A stretch of 41,880 nucleotides of DNA from positions 1-41,880 of the IMG/VR virus record IMGVR_UViG_3300037963_002440. One strand, written 5' to 3'. The notes beneath the pieces were generated by a model that saw nothing but the letters and a program-made list of their open reading frames with translations, was not told the DNA's origin and ran no database searches. A program made the translations under genes and the position numbers. Shown piece after piece: positions 5,811 to 11,444 of this stretch. Numbering within the stretch: position 1 is the stretch's first letter; every line of letters begins with the position of its first letter. This DNA comes from a virus.

Positions 5811-6386
5811 ATGAGTGATTTTCCACTATTTGAAAAACTAAATAAAGTAGATGTTAATAAACATAAAAAGCAGAAAGGTCAGTTTGATTACTTGAGTTGG
5901 CCACTAGCTGTCAGAGAGTTGCTGAAGGTTTGTCCCGATGCTACTTGGCAAGTGCATGAATACCAAAACGAAGATGGCTTGACTGCACCTTTTATGACAA
6001 CAAACGCAGGTTGCTTTGTTAGAGTATCCGTTACATGTGATGAGGTTACTAGAAGTCAAGTTCATCCAGTTACTGATAACAGAAACCAAACAATTGCACA
6101 ACCTACTGCACAAGACATTAATACATCAATACAAAGATGTCTAGCTAAAGCCATTGCATTGCATGGACTTGGTTTGTATATCTTTGCTGGTGAGGATTTA
6201 CCAGAGCCAGATGGATTAAATAGCAAGCAAAGAAGCGAGCTACTAGCTGTTGTTAAGAAACTTGACAATAAGTCGCTAGAAAACGATATATTGCGTAAAA
6301 TGGATGACTTACAGATTAATGTAAGGAACTATGAAGCATCTATCGAGAAACTAAATGAAATGATAAAAGATAAGGAGAAAAAATAA
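5811..6386 (+). CDS. DUF1071/Sak3-type single-strand annealing protein
   Basis: 191 aa. The segments KGQFDYLSWPLAVREL, ATWQVHEY, VRVSVT and QDINTSIQRCLAKAIALHGLGLYIF match the DUF1071 (Sak3-like) family of phage RAD52-related annealases. These coat ssDNA and pair homologous strands. SD AAAGGAG. It sits between a resecting nuclease and an SSB-like protein, the usual layout of a phage annealing cassette. The C-terminal about 50 residues are charged and helical. Overlaps the next gene in TAATG. Confidence 0.8.
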   Translation: MSDFPLFEKLNKVDVNKHKKQKGQFDYLSWPLAVRELLKVCPDATWQVHEYQNEDGLTAPFMTTNAGCFVRVSVTCDEVTRSQVHPVTDNRNQTIAQPTAQDINTSIQRCLAKAIALHGLGLYIFAGEDLPEPDGLNSKQRSELLAVVKKLDNKSLENDILRKMDDLQINVRNYEASIEKLNEMIKDKEKK

Positions 6387-7030
6387 TGAGTATAACAGAC
6401 GATATGTTTGACAAAGCTGTGAACGAAACAAGTTTTGCACTACCTACAGAGGACAAGCCTAGGCAATCAAAAGGTGATAAAAAGCATCCACTAGTGAGTG
6501 GTGACTATGTTGGCCACATAACACAAGTAAATAGCAAGGTAGTTGATGTAAAGGGTGGTGAATACAAAGCAAGAGTCTATGACTACTTTGTTGAGGTTGC
6601 TCCCGAAAACAAGGACAACAAGTATACTTACACAGACTACAAATCAAAAGATGTTGTAGGTTGTGATGGAAGTAGTTATGTTGGTTACAAGTTCAAAGGT
6701 TCTGCGTTCAAATATCTTGAGCCTGGAAAAGATGACAAGTTTAAATCAAGAACGGAGTTCAACAAATACTATCTATGGTTTTGTGAAGCATGTGGTATTG
6801 AATGCAAAACAATTACAACCGAAATAGATGGTCAAGATGTTGAGGTTAAAGAACTACCAGTGATTGACATGGAAGAGCTTGTTGGTACACCCGTAACAGC
6901 TGTTGTGGGACAAGGCAAAACATGGACTGATAGTGATGGGAACGAACGAACACCATGGGTTGTTAAGTTTGTTAGACCTTGGGCAGATGGAAAGAAGAAG
7001 GAGATGAATGATGCAGAAATACCGTTCTAG
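6386..7030 (+). CDS. SSB-like ssDNA-binding protein with acidic PF tail
   Basis: 214 aa, next to the annealase. A beta-rich central domain (GDYVGHITQVNSKV..., TPVTAVVGQGKTW, PWVVKFVRPW) is compatible with an OB fold, as in phage ssDNA-binding proteins. The last residues, NDAEIPF, mimic the bacterial SSB C-terminal tip (acidic then I/L-P-F) that recruits replication and repair partners. Residue-level homology to a named family is not certain. Its 3' end overlaps the HTH gene. Confidence 0.65.
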   Translation: MSITDDMFDKAVNETSFALPTEDKPRQSKGDKKHPLVSGDYVGHITQVNSKVVDVKGGEYKARVYDYFVEVAPENKDNKYTYTDYKSKDVVGCDGSSYVGYKFKGSAFKYLEPGKDDKFKSRTEFNKYYLWFCEACGIECKTITTEIDGQDVEVKELPVIDMEELVGTPVTAVVGQGKTWTDSDGNERTPWVVKFVRPWADGKKKEMNDAEIPF

Positions 7031-7148
7031 GATTAATTCATTCAAATCAGTTATGATGAAAGGTGCGTATTTGTTAGGTATGAAACCTAAAAAGATAGCA
7101 CGTAAATTTAATGTATCTTTGGCGAGTGTATACAGACACATTAAATAA
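7011..7148 (+). CDS. small helix-turn-helix protein, 45 aa
   Basis: AAGAAGGAG at 6995-7003 places the start at ATG 7011 (ATG 7008, directly in front, is the alternative). The C-terminal half, GMKPKKIARKFNVSLASVYRHIK, has the resolvase/Hin-like HTH pattern with the recognition helix at SLASVYRHI; the N-terminus is basic. This is essentially a free DNA-binding helix set, probably a transcriptional or replication-site binder. It overlaps the SSB-like gene by 20 bases and the 7111-7353 frame by 38. Confidence 0.65.
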   Translation: MQKYRSRINSFKSVMMKGAYLLGMKPKKIARKFNVSLASVYRHIK

Positions 7149-7353
7149 TAAATTGGGAGAGTCTAAGTATCGTGAGAGCTTAGATGCAGAGGTGTTTTTC
7201 TGGACAACCCTAGAGTCCTTTCCTTTTCATCTCAGCAGTGTTAACTCTCCCAAAAAATTGACTCCAGAGGAAAGGCTTAGGAGATACATTGAACTAAAAT
7301 ATGGAAAAATAAATGTTCATAAGAAGAAAAAAAACGTCGAAAAGAAATCTTAA
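7111..7353 (+). CDS. hypothetical protein in a second frame over the HTH gene, 80 aa
   Basis: The frame is open from ATG 7111, which lies inside the HTH gene and has no SD; TTG 7153 is an alternative. The C-terminal half (LTPEERLRRYIELKYGKIN then Lys-rich) looks protein-like; the first half contains unusual Trp/Phe-rich sequence. A 10-bp inverted repeat (7153-7162 with 7244-7253) overlaps it. It may be translated by coupling, by frameshifting from the HTH gene, or only in part. Confidence 0.45.
   Translation: MYLWRVYTDTLNNKLGESKYRESLDAEVFFWTTLESFPFHLSSVNSPKKLTPEERLRRYIELKYGKINVHKKKKNVEKKS
7153..7253 (+). repeat. 10-bp inverted repeat enclosing a branched fold
   Basis: TTGGGAGAGT (7153-7162) is perfectly complementary to ACTCTCCCAA (7244-7253). 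Inside are CTAAG/CTTAG (7163-7167/7179-7183) and GGAC/GTCC (7202-7205/7215-7218), giving a possible cloverleaf of about 100 nt. It lacks tRNA landmarks (no T-loop GTTCGA). It coincides with the least convincing coding stretch of the region. Confidence 0.35.
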
Positions 7354-7483
7354 GCCTTTTCAAAGGAGTTACAGTAAAGACTTTGGTCCAGTATTAAGTT
7401 TTTGGGATATATTTTTACTGTTAATTTTGATAGGAATGTTTAGTTTTGTAGTATATGGCATAATAAACACAATAAGGATATAA
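7313..7483 (+). CDS. single-TM small basic protein, 56 aa
   Basis: ATG 7313 overlaps the end of the 80-aa frame. A basic N-terminus (FIRRKKTSKRN) is followed by a long hydrophobic helix (about residues 26-48, FLLLILIGMFSFVVYGII). Predicted inner-membrane protein with cytoplasmic N-terminus. It has only a weak ribosome site, so it may be coupled to the preceding frame. It precedes the lipoprotein and membrane coiled-coil genes, so an envelope role is plausible. Confidence 0.5.
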   Translation: MFIRRKKTSKRNLKPFQRSYSKDFGPVLSFWDIFLLLILIGMFSFVVYGIINTIRI

Positions 7484-7485
7484 AA

Positions 7486-7620
7486 ATGGATTGGGATGAC
7501 GTAATGATATATAAAGAAATGGCATTTGTATATATAGTAAATGGTGAAAAGTTCTTAAGTAAAGAAGAAGCGAAAGAATATTTATCAAAAAAGATAAAGG
7601 AGAATAAAGATGAAAAATAA
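7486..7620 (+). CDS. small charged protein, 44 aa
   Basis: SD AAGGA six bases before ATG 7486. Acidic N-terminus and a Lys/Glu helix at the C-terminus (LSKEEAKEYLSKKIKE). No recognised family. Overlaps the lipoprotein start by 11 bases. Confidence 0.55.
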   Translation: MDWDDVMIYKEMAFVYIVNGEKFLSKEEAKEYLSKKIKENKDEK

Positions 7621-7876
7621 GACATCATATTTATTGTTAGCAGTGATTGTATGTATTGGTATTATAGCCACAGGATGTAGTGCTAGTGGTAGCGATACTG
7701 CAATAAAGGTTGTTGAAGAAAAACCAGCACCGACTGTTATAGAAGTGGAAACTGTTGAGCCTACAGAGGTTCCAGTAGAAGAAATTGTTGAGCCAGTAAT
7801 TGAAGAAGTTCCTGCTGAAACAATTGAAGAAGCACCACTTGACGATGAAGATGAAGACGAACTGTGGGTTGATTAA
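7610..7876 (+). CDS. phage lipoprotein (spanin outer-membrane subunit candidate), 88 aa
   Basis: Basic N-terminus, hydrophobic core (YLLLAVIVCIGII) and lipobox ATGC with Cys23 as the predicted lipidation site. The mature part is short, rich in Pro, Glu and Val (repeated EVxxVEP and EEVP units) and ends in a very acidic DDEDEDELWVD. A small Pro-rich phage lipoprotein suits an Rz1-like o-spanin, especially as a TM coiled-coil protein follows. A lipoprotein blocking superinfection is the main alternative. SD AAAGGAG. Confidence 0.7.
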   Translation: MKNKTSYLLLAVIVCIGIIATGCSASGSDTAIKVVEEKPAPTVIEVETVEPTEVPVEEIVEPVIEEVPAETIEEAPLDDEDEDELWVD

Positions 7877-7877
7877 T

Positions 7878-7903
7878 TATTATAGTTATCAGCCACTATA
7901 ATA
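7878..7903 (+). promoter_or_regulatory. hairpin after the lipoprotein gene
   Basis: TATTATAGT (7878-7886) pairs with ACTATAATA (7895-7903), a 9-bp perfect stem with an 8-base loop, immediately after the lipoprotein stop. No U-run. Confidence 0.4.
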
Positions 7904-7907
7904 GATG

Positions 7908-7935
7908 TGTGGGGTTGATTAATTTTGACCCCACA
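7908..7935 (+). promoter_or_regulatory. G/C-rich hairpin before the membrane coiled-coil gene
   Basis: TGTGGGGT (7908-7915) pairs with ACCCCACA (7928-7935), 8 bp perfect around a 12-base loop; the next two flanking positions can also pair. It lies just upstream of SD AAGGAG and the start at 7953. There is no U-run, so attenuation, mRNA protection or translational control is more likely than a classical terminator. Confidence 0.45.
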
Positions 7936-7952
7936 TACAATAAGGAGAAAAA

Positions 7953-8201
7953 ATGTTAAATAGTATAATAATGAAACTATCCATTGTATTGGTTCTTTGT
8001 GGGGGTATAGCATGCTTGTTATATTTTACAGACCTAGGAGCTTTGCTCAATGGTGAGGTTGAAAAAAAAGTTGAAGAGTTGAAAGAAAAAACAGAAGAAA
8101 AGATAGAAGAAAAAAAAGAAGAAGTAAAAAAAGAAGTTGAAAAAGTAGAAGATAAAATAGATGAACTTAAAAAAATAAAAATTAAAGATATAATAAAATA
8201 A
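7953..8201 (+). CDS. N-terminal TM plus coiled coil (spanin inner-membrane subunit candidate), 82 aa
   Basis: SD AAGGAG. Residues about 8-27 form one TM helix (LSIVLVLCGGIACLLYF); the rest (about 34-80) is an uninterrupted Lys/Glu coiled coil made of VEELKEKTEEKIEE-type repeats. A type II membrane anchor with a long coiled coil is the architecture of Rz-like i-spanins, and a lipoprotein gene lies directly upstream. The separation and order (lipoprotein first) are unusual for Rz/Rz1, so this is inference. Confidence 0.6.
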   Translation: MLNSIIMKLSIVLVLCGGIACLLYFTDLGALLNGEVEKKVEELKEKTEEKIEEKKEEVKKEVEKVEDKIDELKKIKIKDIIK

Positions 8202-8210
8202 GGAGATACG

Positions 8211-8453
8211 ATGGGAAGAGCAATTGATGTAGATAAAAGATTAGATAAGTTAGAACATAATGTTAGAGAGCTGTTTTTAATACTTGAAGAGCTTAGCAAG
8301 GTAAACACAACAAAGGAGAACATAGACCTACATGAAGCAACTAAAGAAAAAGAAACCAACAATGAAGGAAATGGAAAAAGTAGTGGGAAATCTAATAAGG
8401 GAAAGTCAAATGCTAAGGCTAAGTCTAATGAAGACGCAGGAAGTTCTAAGTAG
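8211..8453 (+). CDS. coiled-coil protein with low-complexity tail, 80 aa
   Basis: SD AAGGAG. It begins MGRAID..., then a coiled coil (KRLDKLEHNVRELFLILEEL), and from about residue 45 a Lys/Ser/Asn/Gly low-complexity tail. The tail is exactly the part that overlaps the next gene in another frame (8332-8453), suggesting the tail arose by overprinting. No function known. Confidence 0.65.
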   Translation: MGRAIDVDKRLDKLEHNVRELFLILEELSKVNTTKENIDLHEATKEKETNNEGNGKSSGKSNKGKSNAKAKSNEDAGSSK

Positions 8454-8559
8454 TTATATTGATTTCAACAAGCACACAGAACAATTCACAAAACATGTGA
8501 GGGATAAAAATGAACAAGAAAATAACAGAGATAATAAGAAACACATTAGTAAAAAATAA
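8332..8559 (+). CDS. helical hypothetical protein overlapping its neighbour by 122 bases, 75 aa
   Basis: Starts inside the previous gene; AAGGAG lies about 12 bases before ATG 8332, and ATG 8362 is an alternative. The helical sequence KPTMKEMEKVVGNLIRES ... EVLSSYIDFNKHTEQF resembles small coiled-coil proteins common in marine phages (recalled, not searched). It looks more protein-like than the overlapping tail of the upstream gene. It overlaps the next gene by 50 bases. Confidence 0.6.
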   Translation: MKQLKKKKPTMKEMEKVVGNLIRESQMLRLSLMKTQEVLSSYIDFNKHTEQFTKHVRDKNEQENNRDNKKHISKK

Positions 8560-8761
8560 CTGGGGCTTATACTTTAAAGGGAAACCTTTAATGGAAATGC
8601 CAGTAAATGGTGAGGCCAGCATTTACAAGTTAAATGAGGTGCGTATTGATGAATTAGAGGGGGCATTATCGGAAGAGTTCAATAATATTATTGAGGAAAT
8701 TAACCAGCAAGGAGAAACCGAATGCCAGAGGGATATCAAGACAAGTTCAGAAGACAGGTAG
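8510..8761 (+). CDS. hypothetical protein, 83 aa
   Basis: ATG 8510 inside the previous gene, with weak ribosome site (GAGGGA). A compact N-terminal part (NNWGLYFKGKPLMEMPVNG) is followed by an acidic helix. No recognised family. It shares 40 bases with the next frame, so this stretch is a run of nested overlapping genes. Confidence 0.6.
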   Translation: MNKKITEIIRNTLVKNNWGLYFKGKPLMEMPVNGEASIYKLNEVRIDELEGALSEEFNNIIEEINQQGETECQRDIKTSSEDR

Positions 8762-8979
8762 AAAACTCATCAGAGTTGATGTATATTCGTAAGATGAAAA
8801 CTTTTTACGAATCAACCCTACAAGATTTGAGCAAAATGATTGGAGAAACAACAGAGTTTAATGTTGTGGTTACAATGAAATTGCTATCAAAGATTGAAGA
8901 AAGGTTGTCTGACTTTGAGGAAAAAGAAAAGAAAATAATGCAAAAGTATAGAAATTTTTCTGAAGTTATATTAGTATAA
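8722..8979 (+). CDS. helical hypothetical protein, 85 aa
   Basis: SD AAGGAG ten bases before ATG 8722. Amphipathic charged helices throughout, including IEERLSDFEEKEKKIMQKY near the end. Its position directly ahead of the DnaB-like helicase would suit a helicase loader or accessory protein, but nothing in the sequence proves that. No recognised family. Confidence 0.65.
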   Translation: MPEGYQDKFRRQVENSSELMYIRKMKTFYESTLQDLSKMIGETTEFNVVVTMKLLSKIEERLSDFEEKEKKIMQKYRNFSEVILV

Positions 8980-9011
8980 ATAGTCAGAAAATATAAAAAA
9001 GGAGATAAAAA

Positions 9012-10370
9012 ATGGAAACAACTATGCCCTGCGATAAGGGCCTTGAGAATAGTGTCTTAGGAACACTGATTCTCTACCCAGAAACATATAAAGACATTCG
9101 TGACTTTATAATTGAGGATGATGTTTTTTACCAAAAGAAAGCAAAGCTCTTATGGAAAAAGCTTAAAACAATGATTGGTAGAAAAGACTTTATAGATGTC
9201 AAGACAGTTATAGCATCACTTAAAGAAGAGGAAAAACTGGGAGGGCTTTCTCATATGTATGTTGTTGATTGCACTATTGCGGCAGGACTCAGCAGTGCAA
9301 TTTCAACTTATGCAAGAAAGCTTTATGAGAAGTATCTAATGCGAAGGGTGATAGAGGAAACCAATAAGGTGCAGAACTCTGCCTCGAATAGTGGTGAGGA
9401 TACATACGACTGTATAGTTAAAGCACATACATTGTTTTCAGAGCTTATTGAATTAAATCCAACCAAAGAAAAAGAGTCAATTGATTCATTGCTCATTGAT
9501 GCAGTCCAAGACATACAGAGCAAAGAATTAAATCTTATCAAAACTGGATATGATGCTATCGATAAATTTGCAGGAGGTTTAACGAGGGGTGAGATTACAA
9601 TTATTGGAGGCAGGCCTGGGCATGGAAAAACTACAATGATGGTAAATATGCTAGCTAGCCTAGTAGGAAATGGCTATAAAGTAGCTTTATTTAACCGAGA
9701 ATTGCCCAATATAGAGGTTATAAAGAAGTTAATATGCCTAGAGTCACAAAAACTATCTTACTCCCTTATACGTCAAGGTATTCATAGCAAAGATTCTTTA
9801 CAGCAATTGGAAGAAGTTAGAGAAATAATCAAACATAAGTACAATGAAGACAAGTTTTTGATGTTTGACAACATTAGAGATTTTGCAAAGACTTCTGCTG
9901 AAGTTAAAAAGTTTAAGCCAGATATTATTATGGATGATTATATACAGCTTGTATCACCAGATGGCAAGATACCAGAGAGAAGATTGCAACTTGAAAGACT
10001 TGTTAATGATTACAAGTGGTTGGCAAAGCAGATGAAATGTGCAGTAATACTAGCATCACAGCTTAACCGTGGGATAGAGTCAAGGCATGGTGCATCAAGA
10101 CCACAGCTGTCAGATTTAGCAGAGAGTGGAGCAATAGAGCAAGTGGCAGAAAATGTTTTCTTTGTTTATTATGATTACAAGATTAATGGAGAAGATGGTA
10201 AGGGTAAGAACATTATAACATTTGTAGCTAGAAAGGTTCGTTATGGCGAGACAGGTGAATCAGACCTTGGATATAATGGTGATAAGTGTAAGATATTTAA
10301 TAGTTATGATGGCTTTATGAACTCAATACAGAGAAAGGAGATGATGGATGAAAAAGAACTCCCGTTTTAA
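9012..10370 (+). CDS. DnaB-like replicative helicase
   Basis: 452 aa, normal length for the family. N-terminal DnaB_N-like helical domain (about 5-105), then the RecA-type core: Walker A GGRPGHGKTT (199-208), Walker B IIMDDY (306-311), ASQLNR (348-353) and a LSDLAESGAIEQ motif near 366-377. It acts as a hexameric 5'-3' helicase at phage forks; no primase domain is fused. The last residues (DEKELPF) repeat the acidic-L/I-P-F tail of the SSB-like protein. SD AAAGGAG; overlaps the resolvase gene by 23 bases. Confidence 0.9.
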   Translation: METTMPCDKGLENSVLGTLILYPETYKDIRDFIIEDDVFYQKKAKLLWKKLKTMIGRKDFIDVKTVIASLKEEEKLGGLSHMYVVDCTIAAGLSSAISTYARKLYEKYLMRRVIEETNKVQNSASNSGEDTYDCIVKAHTLFSELIELNPTKEKESIDSLLIDAVQDIQSKELNLIKTGYDAIDKFAGGLTRGEITIIGGRPGHGKTTMMVNMLASLVGNGYKVALFNRELPNIEVIKKLICLESQKLSYSLIRQGIHSKDSLQQLEEVREIIKHKYNEDKFLMFDNIRDFAKTSAEVKKFKPDIIMDDYIQLVSPDGKIPERRLQLERLVNDYKWLAKQMKCAVILASQLNRGIESRHGASRPQLSDLAESGAIEQVAENVFFVYYDYKINGEDGKGKNIITFVARKVRYGETGESDLGYNGDKCKIFNSYDGFMNSIQRKEMMDEKELPF

Positions 10371-10824
10371 ATATATAGGAATTGACCCAGGTAAGTCTGG
10401 GGGTATAACAGTAATGCAAGGCAAAAAAATAAAAACTTATAAATGTCCCCAAAGAACAGAAGATATGTCAATATTATTTTCTTTAATCATTGGGGACACC
10501 TCCTCCTATGATGTTAAGCTTTTAATGGAGAGAGTATGGGCAAGGCCTAATAATGCTGTAAGGTCAGCCTTTGCCTACGGTGTTAATTATGGGCAATGGA
10601 TGGGGATTATTGCGTGCCATGAGGTTCCATTACAGACATGTTTACCTAATCAATGGATAAGTTATTACAAATGCGATAAAAGCCTTGAATATCAAGAACG
10701 AAAAAGATGGTTAAAGAAAAAAGCTAAGTCTTTATACCCTAATCTAAACGTAACATTAACCACAGCAGATTCAATATTAATTGCTGATTATGCAATGAAG
10801 GAGCATTTTAAAAATGAAGAATGA
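10348..10824 (+). CDS. RuvC-like Holliday junction resolvase
   Basis: 158 aa. RNase H-fold motifs: IGIDPGKSGG (D13), LLMERV (E61) and TADSILIADY (D141, possibly D147), the acidic set of RuvC-type resolvases. It would resolve branched intermediates made by the nuclease/annealase system before packaging. Starts inside the helicase gene with AAAGGAG. Confidence 0.85.
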   Translation: MKKNSRFKYIGIDPGKSGGITVMQGKKIKTYKCPQRTEDMSILFSLIIGDTSSYDVKLLMERVWARPNNAVRSAFAYGVNYGQWMGIIACHEVPLQTCLPNQWISYYKCDKSLEYQERKRWLKKKAKSLYPNLNVTLTTADSILIADYAMKEHFKNEE

Positions 10825-11014
10825 ACTTGAGTGCAGTATATGTGACTCGCCTATGGATGAGGATGAAGGTATTGTGGGTGAGTTTGGTATATTACCAGTT
10901 CAATTTTGTTGTTGGTGTTACTCGTCTTTAACAGATATGGTAATACAGATGCAGGGGTTTGATGACATAGAATTATTACAGGAGAGAATTGATTACATTA
11001 AAGAAGATAGTTGA
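10814..11014 (+). CDS. zinc-ribbon-like protein, 66 aa
   Basis: Two CxxC pairs (CSIC at residues 7-10, CWCY region at 33-35 with a preceding Cys) suggest a small zinc-binding domain followed by an acidic helix. Overlaps both neighbours (11 and 26 bases). Position between a resolvase and a nuclease-like protein suggests a replication or recombination accessory role. Confidence 0.65.
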   Translation: MKNELECSICDSPMDEDEGIVGEFGILPVQFCCWCYSSLTDMVIQMQGFDDIELLQERIDYIKEDS

Positions 11015-11444
11015 AGTATTTGGTGAAGCTAATATATATCAAGGAGGTAGATGGGTGCCAATAACAGAAGAAGTACAGCAAAAGTTTGACCATGACTTAG
11101 AGTTTGGTAGGCTTGGTGAAAACTTTGTAGAAAGCATGCAGAGTGAAAATACCAAGATTGAGGTTAAGACAGAACGAGATATATGGAAAACAACAGGGAA
11201 TATTGCAATAGAGATTAGATGTAGAGGTAAAAAGTCTGGGATATCTGTGACAGAAGCAGATACTTGGATTCATCTTCTTAGTTATAAAAACAAAATTGAA
11301 GGTGGTTTTATCTTTAGCACTAAGTATTTAAAGGATAAGATTGTTGAGATGCATAAAAATGATGAACTTAAATTAGTAATGGGTGGGGATGATAATATGT
11401 CTCAAATGGTGCTTATACCTATAAAAAAACTATTTACTAAATAG
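10989..11444 (+). CDS. PD-(D/E)XK-like endonuclease family protein, TTG start
   Basis: TTG 10989 is the start supported by AGGAGAG five bases upstream; no ATG exists near the N-terminus. Motifs: GRLGENF (E44), IEVK (E58, K60), NIAIEIRCRGKKSGI (E75) and TEADTW, a pattern seen in small endonuclease-like proteins of T7-like cyanophages (recalled). It probably cuts DNA during replication or host genome breakdown. Last plus-strand gene of the cluster; its stop overlaps the convergent 1878-aa gene by 8 bases. Confidence 0.65.
   Translation: MITLKKIVEVFGEANIYQGGRWVPITEEVQQKFDHDLEFGRLGENFVESMQSENTKIEVKTERDIWKTTGNIAIEIRCRGKKSGISVTEADTWIHLLSYKNKIEGGFIFSTKYLKDKIVEMHKNDELKLVMGGDDNMSQMVLIPIKKLFTK

Noticed and set aside
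7153-7253. tRNA-like gene
   Set aside because: The cloverleaf-like fold lacks T-loop, anticodon-stem and CCA landmarks of a tRNA.
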